NCBI GenBank assembly: GCA_030679145.1
Contig: JAUXTU010000116.1
Location: 62,001 to 126,000, forward strand
DNA length: 64,000 nt
Reading direction: 5' to 3'
Source of the DNA: Bacteroidota bacterium
Lineage (GTDB): Bacteria > Bacteroidota > Ignavibacteria > UBA10030 > UBA8401
Part shown: positions 6,518 through 15,987 of the stretch, one piece after another
Position numbering within the stretch: position 1 is the stretch's first letter
How the letters are laid out: each line of letters starts with the position of its first letter
Made by a program: the position numbers and the translations under genes
Notes under the pieces: generated by a model
Database searches by the model: none
What the model was told of the DNA's origin: nothing
The model's input: only the letters and a program-made list of their open reading frames with translations

Positions 6518-8793
6518 AAAATTTTGATTCCGAAAAACATGTCCGCGGAGAATCGCAATTTGTGGATGATCTTTTAGTTCCGGAAGGGACGCTGTATGCC
6601 CATGTCTACTATTCGCGCGTTGCCCATGGGAAAATTCTATCAATCAATCTTTCTGCCGCAGAAACAATGACTGGTGTTACGGCAATATTTACTTCAAAAG
6701 ATATTCCCGGAGCAAATCAGATTGGCGGAATTGTTCCCGATGAACCGCTTCTTGCCGAGCAGTATGTTCATTTTAACGGTCAACCAATCGCTGTTGTTGT
6801 TGCAGATTCTGCTTTTCACGCACGTTCCGCCACTGAAAAAATTGTTGTCGAGATCGAGAAACTTCCGGTTATTACTGATCCAAGAGAAGCATTTTCAAAA
6901 AATGAATTGCTTGTTCCGCCGATGACGATTGAACTTGGTGATATCAATGCGACGTGGTCGAAATGTGATATTGTTGTTGAAGGAATTGCAGAAACCGGCG
7001 GGCAGGAACATTTGTATCTGGAAACGCAAGGAGCTTTTGCGGTTCCCGTTGAAGGCGGTGCTGTGAAAGTTGTTTCATCAACGCAAGGTCCCACCGCCGT
7101 TCAACGCACAATTTCGAAGGTGCTTAACATTCCGATGAATAAAATTGAGGTTGATGTTCTGCGTCTCGGCGGCGGTTTTGGCGGAAAAGAAGATCAAGCT
7201 ACTCCCTGGGCAGTTATGTGCGCGCTTGCCGCAACAAAACTCCGTCGTCCGGTGAAGATGATTCTGCATCGTCAGGATGATATGAGAATGACCGGAAAGC
7301 GTCATCCATATTCATCAGATTTCAAAATTGGATTGAAAAGCGATGGAACGATTCTTGCCTATGAAGTAACATTCTATCAAAACGGCGGCGCAGCTGCCGA
7401 TCTCTCTCCCGCAGTGTTGCAGCGAACGATGTTTCATTGCACCAACAGTTATTTTATACCGAATGTTAAGGCAATCGGGTACAGCTGCCGAACCAATCTT
7501 CCTCCGAACACTGCCTTCCGCGGATTTGGCGGACCACAGGGAAAATTTGTGATTGAAGCAGCAATTTTCAAAGCAGCAGAAGCAATGAATGTAGAACCGT
7601 CATTCATTCAAAAGAAAAACCTTTTGAAGAACGGCGATGAATTTCCATACGGGCAAATAGCGGAACGATGTCAAGCTATTCCATGCTGGAATTCACTTGA
7701 GCAAAAAATATCAATTGGCAATGTAAAAAAGAAAGTGGATGATTTTAATAGTGCAAATGAATGGAAGAAAAAAGGATTCGCTCTCATGCCGATCTGTTTT
7801 GGTATCTCATTTACGAATACCATGATGAATCAGGCGAGCGCACTTGTTCATATTTATACGGATGGCAGTGTCGGTATCAGTACCGCTGCAATCGAAATGG
7901 GACAAGGAGTGAATATGAAAATTCACGCCATCGCTCAGAAAATATTTTCCATCAATACTGAACGTATCAAACTTGAATCGACAAATACAACCCGCGTCGC
8001 AAATACATCGCCAACAGCAGCAAGTTCCGGTGCGGATTTGAATGGAATGGCAACGCAATTAGCATGTAATGTTCTTCTTGAACGATTGATAAAATTTGCA
8101 GCAGAACAATTACACCAGTATGATCCGACTAAGATCTCAATTAGCGATGAAAAAATATTCAATGATGGAAAAGAAACAGAGTGGACCTGGACGAAATTAA
8201 TTTCCGCAGCAAATGCCGCCCGCATTAGTTTAACATCGCATCATTTTTACTCAACACCCAAAATATATTTTAATCGTGAATCGTCAAAAGGACATCCATT
8301 TGCATATCATGTTTTTGGAACTGCTCTCATCGAAGTAACACTTGATTGTTTGCGTGGAACATACGAGATCGATGCAGTGAATATTGTTCATGATGTTGGC
8401 AAAAGTTTACAGCCAGCTATCGATCTCAGCCAAGCGGAAGGGGCAATAATGCAAGGAATTGGCTGGATGACAGTGGAGGAGATCATTTATAATAATGAAG
8501 GAAGATTGATCACTGATGCTCTTTCAACATACAAAGTTCCTGATGTTCATTTTGCTCCGAAGGAAATGAATATCAGCTTTCTCGAAAACTCTGAAAATCC
8601 CTTTGCTCCATTCAATTCGAAAGCGATCGGAGAACCTCCTTTCATGTACGGCATTGGTGCATATTTCGCACTGCTGAATGCAATTAAAGCATTCCGTCCC
8701 AATACAACCTATTCCGCAATTGCTCCAATGACACCGGAACGGGCATTGTCGTTATTGTATAAGGAGGTCGGAACACTTGCTCCTGCACTTTAG
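6514..8793 (+). CDS. xdhB: xanthine dehydrogenase molybdopterin-binding subunit
   Basis: The 759-residue protein is the molybdenum subunit of the xanthine oxidase family. By eye alignment to bovine XDH the substrate and catalytic residues are kept: E226 in GGGFGGKE (bovine E802), R304 in VLQRTMFH (R880), R336 in AFRGFGGPQG (R912) with the following Phe, the Phe-Thr of GISFT (F1009-T1010), and E707 in IGEPPF (E1261). EMGQGVNMK is the pterin-contacting loop. These features favour a true purine hydroxylase over a CO dehydrogenase or aldehyde oxidase. Two nearby positions differ (V1011 to N, L1014 to M), which may tune substrate choice. It overlaps xdhA by four bases and the next gene by 17. Confidence 0.92.
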   Translation: MKNFDSEKHVRGESQFVDDLLVPEGTLYAHVYYSRVAHGKILSINLSAAETMTGVTAIFTSKDIPGANQIGGIVPDEPLLAEQYVHFNGQPIAVVVADSAFHARSATEKIVVEIEKLPVITDPREAFSKNELLVPPMTIELGDINATWSKCDIVVEGIAETGGQEHLYLETQGAFAVPVEGGAVKVVSSTQGPTAVQRTISKVLNIPMNKIEVDVLRLGGGFGGKEDQATPWAVMCALAATKLRRPVKMILHRQDDMRMTGKRHPYSSDFKIGLKSDGTILAYEVTFYQNGGAAADLSPAVLQRTMFHCTNSYFIPNVKAIGYSCRTNLPPNTAFRGFGGPQGKFVIEAAIFKAAEAMNVEPSFIQKKNLLKNGDEFPYGQIAERCQAIPCWNSLEQKISIGNVKKKVDDFNSANEWKKKGFALMPICFGISFTNTMMNQASALVHIYTDGSVGISTAAIEMGQGVNMKIHAIAQKIFSINTERIKLESTNTTRVANTSPTAASSGADLNGMATQLACNVLLERLIKFAAEQLHQYDPTKISISDEKIFNDGKETEWTWTKLISAANAARISLTSHHFYSTPKIYFNRESSKGHPFAYHVFGTALIEVTLDCLRGTYEIDAVNIVHDVGKSLQPAIDLSQAEGAIMQGIGWMTVEEIIYNNEGRLITDALSTYKVPDVHFAPKEMNISFLENSENPFAPFNSKAIGEPPFMYGIGAYFALLNAIKAFRPNTTYSAIAPMTPERALSLLYKEVGTLAPAL

Positions 8794-9265
8794 TAAACGC
8801 AATGCGCTGCAGAGTGCACTGATCTATGCGGCCGGAGATGCAATTGCAGCCTTGCTGCTTCATTCGTTTTCATTCCCACGTATGATCGGAATGGCGATCA
8901 TTGGAGGCACTCTCTATTCATTGGAAATTCCAAATTATTTCCATTGGATCAATACCCACACACATTTGATGGAAGGAATGAAAGCGAGTGTGCGCCGAAC
9001 GATTCTTGCGCTGTTGTATTTCAATCCGATTTGGATTGCGAGACATTTGGCATTTGTTCAAATATTCTCGGGTCAAACGTTCCAACTTTCGTGGGGTCTT
9101 TTGTGGATCAGTTACAATTCTTTTACAATGAACATTCCATTTACGGTGACGATCAATTATCTTATACAAAATAAAGTTTCACTTCATCGTCGGTTTCTCG
9201 CCAGCTCAATTTTTTCCGGCGTTATGGCAATATATTATGCCATGAGTCAAGTGTGGTTTAAATAA
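8777..9265 (+). CDS. small multi-spanning membrane protein, distantly Mpv17/PMP22-like
   Basis: The 162-residue protein has about four hydrophobic segments: roughly residues 13-30, 34-50, 95-125 and 143-158. A strong AAGGAGG at 8761-8767, nine bases before TTG 8777, decides the start. The gene therefore begins inside the xdhB C-terminus and is probably translationally coupled. The order GDAIAALLL, then PRMIGMAIIGGTLYSLEIPNYFHWI, a P-I-W segment, and W(x)SYNSFTMNIPFT near the end recalls the Mpv17/PMP22 layout: GD, GxxxxGPxxHxWY, then WP-x-QxxNFxxVPxxxR. The resemblance is by eye and weak. The context, between xdhB and xdhC, suggests a role in purine or product passage across the membrane, but nothing in the sequence proves it. 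Confidence 0.7.
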   Translation: MLLHFSKRNALQSALIYAAGDAIAALLLHSFSFPRMIGMAIIGGTLYSLEIPNYFHWINTHTHLMEGMKASVRRTILALLYFNPIWIARHLAFVQIFSGQTFQLSWGLLWISYNSFTMNIPFTVTINYLIQNKVSLHRRFLASSIFSGVMAIYYAMSQVWFK

Positions 9266-9271
9266 TACCCT

Positions 9272-10243
9272 ATGAAAAATAAAGCATTCTGGAAATTTAT
9301 TCTTGATCAATTAACCGTCGGCAAACAGATGCTGCTGCTGACCGTTGTTGATCATGTAAAGGGTTCTCCCGGTAAAAGCGGATTTAAACTTGCATTCACT
9401 TCCGATAAACAAACCAATGGAACAATTGGCGGCGGGATTATGGAATACGGAATGATCGAACAGTATTCCGAGCGATTGAAAACAAAAGAGAATATTTGTG
9501 AGCTACGGTATTTGGTGCATGCACCGAACGCAACGCATGGAGAACCATCCGGACTTTCATGCGCCGGTTCGCAGACCAATTGCGCTCTGTCATTAAACAG
9601 TAAAGACCTTCCAATTATCACAGCAATTTATAATGCCGTAGTGAATAATACAACATCAAAGCTTGTCATAACAGAAAAGGGTATTGCATATTCTGAAGGA
9701 AAAAATTCTCAACAAAAAAAGTTCCAAAGCAGCTCAGCAGCTGAATGGGTATACGAAGAGAATATAGGACCCGAGTTTACGTTATTCATTATCGGCGGCG
9801 GACATGTTGGCAATGCGTTGTCGCGTATTATGGCAACTCTGGATTTTTACGTTATCATCTATGACGAGCGAAACGATCTGCCGATGTTACAAGAGAATTC
9901 TTTTGCCAATAAAAAAATAATTGCCCCGTATTCAGAGCTTGGTTCATATATTATCTCCCCTGAAAAAACATTTGCCTCAATTGTTACATCAAACTTCGTA
10001 TCGGATTCGATTGCATTGCAGCAGTTGCTTCCGCTTCATCTCTTTTATGTCGGAATTATGGGTGTTGAAGCGAAGATCGCGCGAATAAAGAATTCGCTGA
10101 ATGACTTCGAACGGGAACTACTTAATGGGCAAAAAATATTTGCTCCGATCGGAATGGAAATAGGGAGCGCAACGGCAGAAGAAATTGCAGTAAGTATTGC
10201 CGCGGAGTTGATTAAAGTAAAAAATGAAAAAAACAGAGTTTAA
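9272..10243 (+). CDS. xdhC: XdhC-family molybdoenzyme maturation factor
   Basis: The 323-residue protein has the XdhC/CoxI N-terminal domain (LTVVDHVKGSPGKSG near residue 24, NGTIGGGIMEYGMIEQ near 50, CAGSQTNC near 103). It also has a C-terminal Rossmann domain opening with LFIIGGGHVGNAL near 172 and VSIAAELI at the end. XdhC proteins bind sulfurated molybdenum cofactor and insert it into XdhB. The gene closes the cluster, six bases after the membrane protein. No YqeB or YqeC homologue is seen in the window, so nothing here points specifically to a selenium-dependent form of the enzyme. Confidence 0.9.
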   Translation: MKNKAFWKFILDQLTVGKQMLLLTVVDHVKGSPGKSGFKLAFTSDKQTNGTIGGGIMEYGMIEQYSERLKTKENICELRYLVHAPNATHGEPSGLSCAGSQTNCALSLNSKDLPIITAIYNAVVNNTTSKLVITEKGIAYSEGKNSQQKKFQSSSAAEWVYEENIGPEFTLFIIGGGHVGNALSRIMATLDFYVIIYDERNDLPMLQENSFANKKIIAPYSELGSYIISPEKTFASIVTSNFVSDSIALQQLLPLHLFYVGIMGVEAKIARIKNSLNDFERELLNGQKIFAPIGMEIGSATAEEIAVSIAAELIKVKNEKNRV

Positions 10244-10564
10244 TAGATGATCGAAATGTAGAACGTACCATCTTTTCAACCTCGATTCATTTTAACAGGT
10301 GTAGAAAACTTTTCTTTAGTTAAAGAGTAGCCGATCATTACCTGTTACATTCCAATCATTTATAATGATTTAAAAATCATGATCAACATTTAGTCTTTCT
10401 ATAATCCCCCGTAGAAATTTATCTTGATTTTTGAGTATTTATGGGCTAACATCTGGAAGCCCTTCCACATAAATTGCACGTAATATATAGAGATATGGGA
10501 TGAAACCAGATGGTATTTTGAAAATACAACCCCTCATTTATATTGATAAACTTTTAGGTGCACT
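10244..10564. other. non-coding gap with AT-rich palindromes
   Basis: This 321-base gap holds no convincing gene. ATGATT-TAAA-AATCAT at 10365-10380 is a perfect palindrome of the size of an operator. At 10437-10474 an ATTTAT/ATAAAT outer stem encloses a GGGCT/AGCCC inner stem, a possible structured element or terminator for the xdh operon. TTTTG at 10516-10520 and TATATTGA at 10539-10546 (18-base spacer) could be a weak Bacteroidota promoter for the amylase. Confidence 0.4.
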
Positions 10565-13500
10565 ATGAAAAAAATATTTCTTTTTCTTTTCCTCTTTACC
10601 AGTTCTTTCCTTTTCTCGCAAACAATACCTGTCACATTCCATTTTCGACCACCACATAAAAATTTTGCAGTTCTTCGGTTGGTAGGCACAATGAATGGTT
10701 GGAATAACGCCGACAATGCACTCACTATGACCGATACGGATGGTGATGGTGAATATTCCATTACAATTGAATTAGCAGCCGGAACAGACTATGCATATAA
10801 ATATTGTATGAATGGTGATTGGGGACTTGCGTATGGAGATCCCGATAATCCAAGAATCAATACAGCGGATAATGATAATTCAATGATTCTGGTTAAAGAT
10901 CCAATGATTAGTTATTTGCTTCCCAGAGACAAAGATTCGAAGAATAAATTTTTTATTGATACGTTAGCAAATGGAACTCCAGTTAGAATTATTTTCGTTT
11001 ACTCTGACGGAAAACCAATTGATCCTTCGACACTCAGTGTTAAAATTGATAGTATTGCCTTAAATAACCCATCGCAATATTACAATACTTTAAAAAAAGA
11101 ATTTGTTTACCAACCGGACCCAACATTATCTGTTGGCAGTCATACCGTTACTGTTTTGATTACTTCTTCTGCAGGTACTGATATGGACACTTCAACATTT
11201 ATGCGGGACCCTGGTCAGATTGTGTACAAAGTTCCTGTAGATTTTTATTATGATCAGAATAATAAATCTGTTGTGTTCGCTCAAACATTAACCGATGTAT
11301 CAGCCGTCGGAAGTTTTAACAATTGGAACGACTCTTTCAATCCAATGAAGAATGTTTCCGGAAACGGCGTGTGGGAAACGACAATTTCGATGATACCGGA
11401 CTCGATTGAATACAAAATTAAATTGAATAAAATTTCTTGGGAAAATGATCCGGATCTGCCAACCATAAATTCAACAAGCGGGAATAATCGTCTGGTTATT
11501 GTTGCTGATACAATTTCATCAATAAAACTTCTTAGTCCGCTGGAGAATCTAACATTCCGAAATGATACAACGATCAATTTTAAAATCCTTCTCCGAGCTG
11601 GTGCCAAATCAAAAGGAATTGATACCGGAAGTATTGCATTGCTTTATGACGGCAATCCAGTTACCCGAAAATATAATGCTGATTCTACAGTAACAGCCGG
11701 AATAACATTTTCCGGCGAGGGACGGCACACCGTTGAATTTTCATTTAAGAATAAAGAGGGTGTGTTGGCACATCAGATTTTTTCGTATGGAATATCTTCC
11801 GCTTCAAAAGGAGTATATGCAGTTGACGGTATAGAAGATGAACCATATACGTATCCTGCAGGCATTGCAGCCGGATCTGCAGACATACTTTCTGTGGCAA
11901 TTCAGGAAACAGTTACACACGACTCACTAAAATTTATCGTCGTATTGAAAAATATCGATGAACGGACAAGAATCGGACTTCTCATTAATAATCCTGTGGT
12001 TGGTTTTGTAAACGATCCGAGACAACTCGATATCAAACTTCCAGATTGGAATGGGCAAGGTGTGTTTGCTTCAATTGGTGTTCCGGGAAACACGTATCAA
12101 AACACAGCAGTTGAAAATAGATTCATGACAGCAAATAGTCCCACTGCGTATGATACAAATTCAATTATTGTGAATAATGATGCTGTTAGTAAAAAGAGAT
12201 TTGAATTTACGGTAAGTCTTGCATTCCTTGGTCGGTATTTGGGCGGATGGACACTGGAACGACAGTTCAATGTGTTTTCATATCTCGCTGCCGCCGATAA
12301 GAGCGGAAATAGTTATGAAGTGGGAACAGTTGAAGGAGCAAACAGTGCCAGCGAAGATCCTGATATTTATGATGCTGCATTTATCCGGAGTAATTTTTGG
12401 CAAAATAGAATTCTTAAAAATTATCTTCCATCCAGTTCACGTTTAGTTACTCTTGATGGAATCGGAAGAGGATTGCTTTCATTAACCGCAGCACAGATCT
12501 CGGATAGCCTTGCAAGCAAAGAGACGTACGTTTCATTCTTTACACCGGGAGCAAATTACTGGTATTCCAATGTAACAATACATGGCGCTGTAACCGATAC
12601 TTCGCTCAAAACTATTTCCTTGATCTTTAATGGTTTGGCTAAGGATTACAGTTTATCCAAAGGTAAGTTTGATATTCCTGTAATATTAATAGAAGGGAGC
12701 AATAGTATTTTTGTTAAGATTACAGATACAAACAATGTTGCCACAACATCCAAAGAACTCGTGCTGACATACACTCCGGATAAAAAACCGGTTGTTCAAT
12801 TAACAGGAACAGTGACCGGAAGAAAAGTATCACTTACCGCAAATGCTACGTCGCCAATCGGTGAAGCACTCAGCTATGCATGGACAGGTGAAGATAAAAA
12901 TCCAGCACCACTAACGATTCCTTCAACGACGAACAGTGCAGATATTACACTACCTCAAATTGACGGAGAATATATTTTTGCAGTGAAGGTGAACGATGCT
13001 AAAAGTAATTCTGCTTTTGCAAAAATTGCTGTAAAGGCAGTTGGAGATTCCATTTACATTGCATTGTCGGATGATAACTACCATGCCTCTTGGGTTGATT
13101 CAGCTATTATCTATGAAATTTTTCCCCGTTCCTTTTCAGATCAAGGGGGCTTTCAGGGAATTACCGAGAGCGTTGAAAAAATAAAAATGCTTGGTGCCAA
13201 TACGGTTTGGTTCATGCCGGTTTTTGATGGTCCGACAGTTCATGGTTATGAAACAAGCAATTATTATGCTCTTGAAAATGACTACGGAACCAATACAGAT
13301 TTTGTGAATATGATCTCCGCATTGAAACAAAATGGAATCAGAATTATTTTGGATCTTGTTGTCAATCATACCGGCGTAACTCATCCATTCATGCAAAACG
13401 TATTCAAATACAAACAATATTCACCATGGGCAGATTTCTATCTCTGGTCCGGTGAACCGGGTGTTTCAAGTTATCAATATTTCTTTGATTGGTCATCCCT

Positions 13501-14686
13501 GCCAAATTTGAATCACGATAATCCGGATGTCAGGAAATATTTTATTGATGTCTCAAAATACTGGGTTCAAAATTATGGAATTGACGGATATCGGTGCGAT
13601 GTTGCCTGGGGCGTGGAACAACGAAACGATGTTTTCTGGAATGAATGGAGAAAAGGGGTAAAAAGTATCAATCCCGATGTGTACTTGTTAGCCGAAGCAT
13701 CGTCATCGGATACGGCATTATACCAGAAAAAATTTGATTCAGCGTACGATTGGGATCTTCGCTCATTATTGATAAGCGTGTTAAACGGTTCGAACACACT
13801 TGGCAATGTGCATAAACAAGTTATGCGCTCGTATTCAAAATATGCGAGACCATTTCGATTTGTTGAAAATCATGATGAAACAAGAGCAATATCGATGTTC
13901 GATAGTAAACGCTCGTTATTGATGCACACGATTGTGTTTACACTCAACGGAATTCCGCTCATCTATTCAGGTGGGGAAGTTGGTGAATCAACTCAACGAA
14001 ATATGATCAATTGGACCGATCCAAATAACATGCAGCCGTATTTCATGCGGCTTGTAAAGATCAGAAAGGATTATATCCTTAATCCGGTCATCAACCGAGT
14101 TTTAAATTCGGATACCGCTGCAGTGTATTCGTATTCTTCCACCAGTGGAAATAAAATGCTGCTGACAGTTGCGAACTTTAAGAATACTTCACCAACCATC
14201 ACGCTTGATCTGTCATCAATGCCATATGACGGAAGCAGTGTATATTATTTGACCGATCTGTTCACCGGTACTGTCTATACTATACAACCATCAGAAAGAA
14301 AGGCATATTCACTTTCCTTGACGAATTATCAAGCCAGAGTTTTTCATTATGGTCTTACACCCGTTACACTTTCGGCAATAGACAATAATTTAGCCAACGT
14401 TCCAACGGATTTTGTTATTGCGCAAAATTTTCCGAATCCGTTCAATCCGTCGACAACACTCCGTTATGGACTGCCGGGGAACAGCCGCGTAAAACTTCAG
14501 GTCTTTAATGTACTTGGTCAAGTTGTTGCCGAATTAGTTTCCGGTGAACAAACAGCCGGTTGGCACGATGTGACCTGGAATGCTTCAGTATCATCCGGAA
14601 TGTATTTTTATCGGATCGAAGCCGTGGATGTCAATAATCCCAACAACCGGTTTGTGCAGGTGAAGAAGATGTTGTTCTTAAAATAG
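10565..14686 (+). CDS. secreted GH13 alpha-amylase with CBM48-like modules and T9SS tail
   Basis: The 1373-residue protein begins with a signal peptide (KKIFLFLFLFTSSFLFSQ). Two starch-binding CBM48/E-set-like modules follow, near residues 20-110 (VGTMNGWNN) and 225-320 (VGSFNNWND). Next comes a region resembling glucodextranase-type surface modules (about 410-640) and Ig/PKD-like parts to about 830. The GH13 barrel spans roughly 845-1200. Catalytic residues are D1012 (GYRCDVAW), E1044 (LLAEAS) and D1104 (VENHDETR), with DLVVNHTG near 930. The protein ends in a T9SS type A sorting domain from NFPNPFNPSTTLRY to VKKMLFLK. It should act on alpha-glucans outside the cell or on the surface. It stands alone, with its own leader and a downstream terminator. 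Confidence 0.92.
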   Translation: MKKIFLFLFLFTSSFLFSQTIPVTFHFRPPHKNFAVLRLVGTMNGWNNADNALTMTDTDGDGEYSITIELAAGTDYAYKYCMNGDWGLAYGDPDNPRINTADNDNSMILVKDPMISYLLPRDKDSKNKFFIDTLANGTPVRIIFVYSDGKPIDPSTLSVKIDSIALNNPSQYYNTLKKEFVYQPDPTLSVGSHTVTVLITSSAGTDMDTSTFMRDPGQIVYKVPVDFYYDQNNKSVVFAQTLTDVSAVGSFNNWNDSFNPMKNVSGNGVWETTISMIPDSIEYKIKLNKISWENDPDLPTINSTSGNNRLVIVADTISSIKLLSPLENLTFRNDTTINFKILLRAGAKSKGIDTGSIALLYDGNPVTRKYNADSTVTAGITFSGEGRHTVEFSFKNKEGVLAHQIFSYGISSASKGVYAVDGIEDEPYTYPAGIAAGSADILSVAIQETVTHDSLKFIVVLKNIDERTRIGLLINNPVVGFVNDPRQLDIKLPDWNGQGVFASIGVPGNTYQNTAVENRFMTANSPTAYDTNSIIVNNDAVSKKRFEFTVSLAFLGRYLGGWTLERQFNVFSYLAAADKSGNSYEVGTVEGANSASEDPDIYDAAFIRSNFWQNRILKNYLPSSSRLVTLDGIGRGLLSLTAAQISDSLASKETYVSFFTPGANYWYSNVTIHGAVTDTSLKTISLIFNGLAKDYSLSKGKFDIPVILIEGSNSIFVKITDTNNVATTSKELVLTYTPDKKPVVQLTGTVTGRKVSLTANATSPIGEALSYAWTGEDKNPAPLTIPSTTNSADITLPQIDGEYIFAVKVNDAKSNSAFAKIAVKAVGDSIYIALSDDNYHASWVDSAIIYEIFPRSFSDQGGFQGITESVEKIKMLGANTVWFMPVFDGPTVHGYETSNYYALENDYGTNTDFVNMISALKQNGIRIILDLVVNHTGVTHPFMQNVFKYKQYSPWADFYLWSGEPGVSSYQYFFDWSSLPNLNHDNPDVRKYFIDVSKYWVQNYGIDGYRCDVAWGVEQRNDVFWNEWRKGVKSINPDVYLLAEASSSDTALYQKKFDSAYDWDLRSLLISVLNGSNTLGNVHKQVMRSYSKYARPFRFVENHDETRAISMFDSKRSLLMHTIVFTLNGIPLIYSGGEVGESTQRNMINWTDPNNMQPYFMRLVKIRKDYILNPVINRVLNSDTAAVYSYSSTSGNKMLLTVANFKNTSPTITLDLSSMPYDGSSVYYLTDLFTGTVYTIQPSERKAYSLSLTNYQARVFHYGLTPVTLSAIDNNLANVPTDFVIAQNFPNPFNPSTTLRYGLPGNSRVKLQVFNVLGQVVAELVSGEQTAGWHDVTWNASVSSGMYFYRIEAVDVNNPNNRFVQVKKMLFLK

Positions 14687-14714
14687 TAAGTTGATAGATT
14701 ATAAATCTAATATT

Positions 14715-14745
14715 AAAGCCCAAGCAAACGCTGCTTGGGCTTTTT
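14715..14745. terminator. bidirectional Rho-independent terminator
   Basis: A perfect 12-bp stem, AAAGCCCAAGCA (14715-14726) with TGCTTGGGCTTT (14732-14743), and a five-base loop are flanked by T-rich sequence on both strands. It separates the convergent amylase (+) and ornithine aminotransferase (-) genes and can serve both. Confidence 0.9.
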
Positions 14746-14751
14746 ATATAA

Positions 14752-15942
14752 TTAGCTCTGTAAAACTTTTTCTATTCTTTTCAGGGCCCAATTAATTTCT
14801 TCTTTAGTGATAACAAGAGGGGGTGCAAAACGAATAACAGTGTCGTGAGTTTCTTTACAAAGGATTCCTTCAGTCATCAATGATTCGCAATATGGGCGAG
14901 CGCTCACATTAAGTTCAAGACCGATCCATAATCCGCGACCACGTATATCAACAATGTGAGAACTTTTTATTGAGCGAAGTCTTTCAAGAAAATAGTTTCC
15001 TAACTCAAATGAACGCTCAATCAACTTTTCATCAAACAGCACATCAAGAGCAGCGATTGCAACAGCCGCGGCGAGTGGGTTTCCGCCGAATGTTGAACCA
15101 TGTTCCCCGGGTTGAAAAACACCTAACACTTCTTTCGTGGAAAGAACTGCAGAGACGGGATAGAATCCTCCGCTCAATGCCTTTCCGATAATGACTGCGT
15201 CAGGACGAATTCCTTCGTATTCATATGCGAATAATTTTCCGCTGCGCCCAAGTCCTGATTGGATTTCATCAAGAATGAGCAGAACATTATTCTCTTTGCA
15301 TAAACGCGCAGCTTCGCGCAAATATCCAACGGGTGGAATAATGATTCCCGCTTCACCCTGGATCGGTTCAACAAGGAATGCGGCAGTATTCTTTGTGATT
15401 GCATCTTTTAATGCAGCAATATTTCCGAACTCAACGATCCGAAATCCGGGAGTGAAGGGACCAAAATTATTTCTGTAAGCATCTTCCGTTGAAAATGAAA
15501 CAATCGTTGTCGTTCGTCCGTGGAAATTATTTGCCGCGCAGATTATTTCTGCCTGACCATCAGGGATACCTTTCTTTAAGTATCCCCATTTTCGCGCGGC
15601 TTTTATCGCGGTTTCCACAGCTTCCGCACCGGAATTCATCGGCAATGAAATATCATATCCGGTGACATCGTGAAGTTTTTTGTATAAAAGGGAAAGTTTA
15701 TCATTGCGGAATGCTCTGCTGGTAAGCGTAACATTTTTTGCTTGTTCTATGAATGCAGCATAGATCTTTGGATGGCAATGCCCTTGATTGACAGCCGAAT
15801 ATGCTGCAAGGCAGTCTAAATATTTTCTTCCTTCAACATCTGTAACCCATACGCCCTCAGCTTTATTGATAACGACATCCAAAGGATGGTAATTATGTGC
15901 GCCAAATTGTTCTTCTAATGAAATATAATCTTGAGTGTTCAT
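14752..15942 (-). CDS. rocD: ornithine--oxo-acid aminotransferase
   Basis: The 396-residue protein is a class III aminotransferase of the ornithine delta-aminotransferase type. It has the opening [20 protein letters not shown] with [28 protein letters not shown], the [19 protein letters not shown] segment, [20 protein letters not shown] (PLP-contacting Asp), the PLP lysine in [15 protein letters not shown], and [21 protein letters not shown]. It converts ornithine and 2-oxoglutarate to glutamate semialdehyde and glutamate. Length is normal (about 400). A ggagag sequence at 15947-15952 precedes the ATG. It is transcribed alone, with no arginine or proline gene beside it. Confidence 0.93.
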   Translation of the reverse strand: MNTQDYISLEEQFGAHNYHPLDVVINKAEGVWVTDVEGRKYLDCLAAYSAVNQGHCHPKIYAAFIEQAKNVTLTSRAFRNDKLSLLYKKLHDVTGYDISLPMNSGAEAVETAIKAARKWGYLKKGIPDGQAEIICAANNFHGRTTTIVSFSTEDAYRNNFGPFTPGFRIVEFGNIAALKDAITKNTAAFLVEPIQGEAGIIIPPVGYLREAARLCKENNVLLILDEIQSGLGRSGKLFAYEYEGIRPDAVIIGKALSGGFYPVSAVLSTKEVLGVFQPGEHGSTFGGNPLAAAVAIAALDVLFDEKLIERSFELGNYFLERLRSIKSSHIVDIRGRGLWIGLELNVSARPYCESLMTEGILCKETHDTVIRFAPPLVITKEEINWALKRIEKVLQS

Positions 15943-15956
15943 AAAACTCTCCGAGT

Positions 15957-15987
15957 CAAATAAATATTGTCAACCGCATTTCCCAAA
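15957..15987 (-). promoter_or_regulatory. candidate promoter for rocD
   Basis: Read on the minus strand, TTTG (15984-15987), a 19-base spacer and TTTATTTG (15957-15964) fit the Bacteroidota TTTG / TAnnTTTG pattern with one mismatch. The leader to the ATG would be short (about 10 bases) but includes a ggagag ribosome-binding sequence. Confidence 0.4.

Noticed and set aside
1317-10243. Selenium-dependent molybdenum hydroxylase system
   Set aside because: YgeY is often called selenium-linked, but no YqeB/YqeC, SelD or selenocysteine signal is visible in the window.
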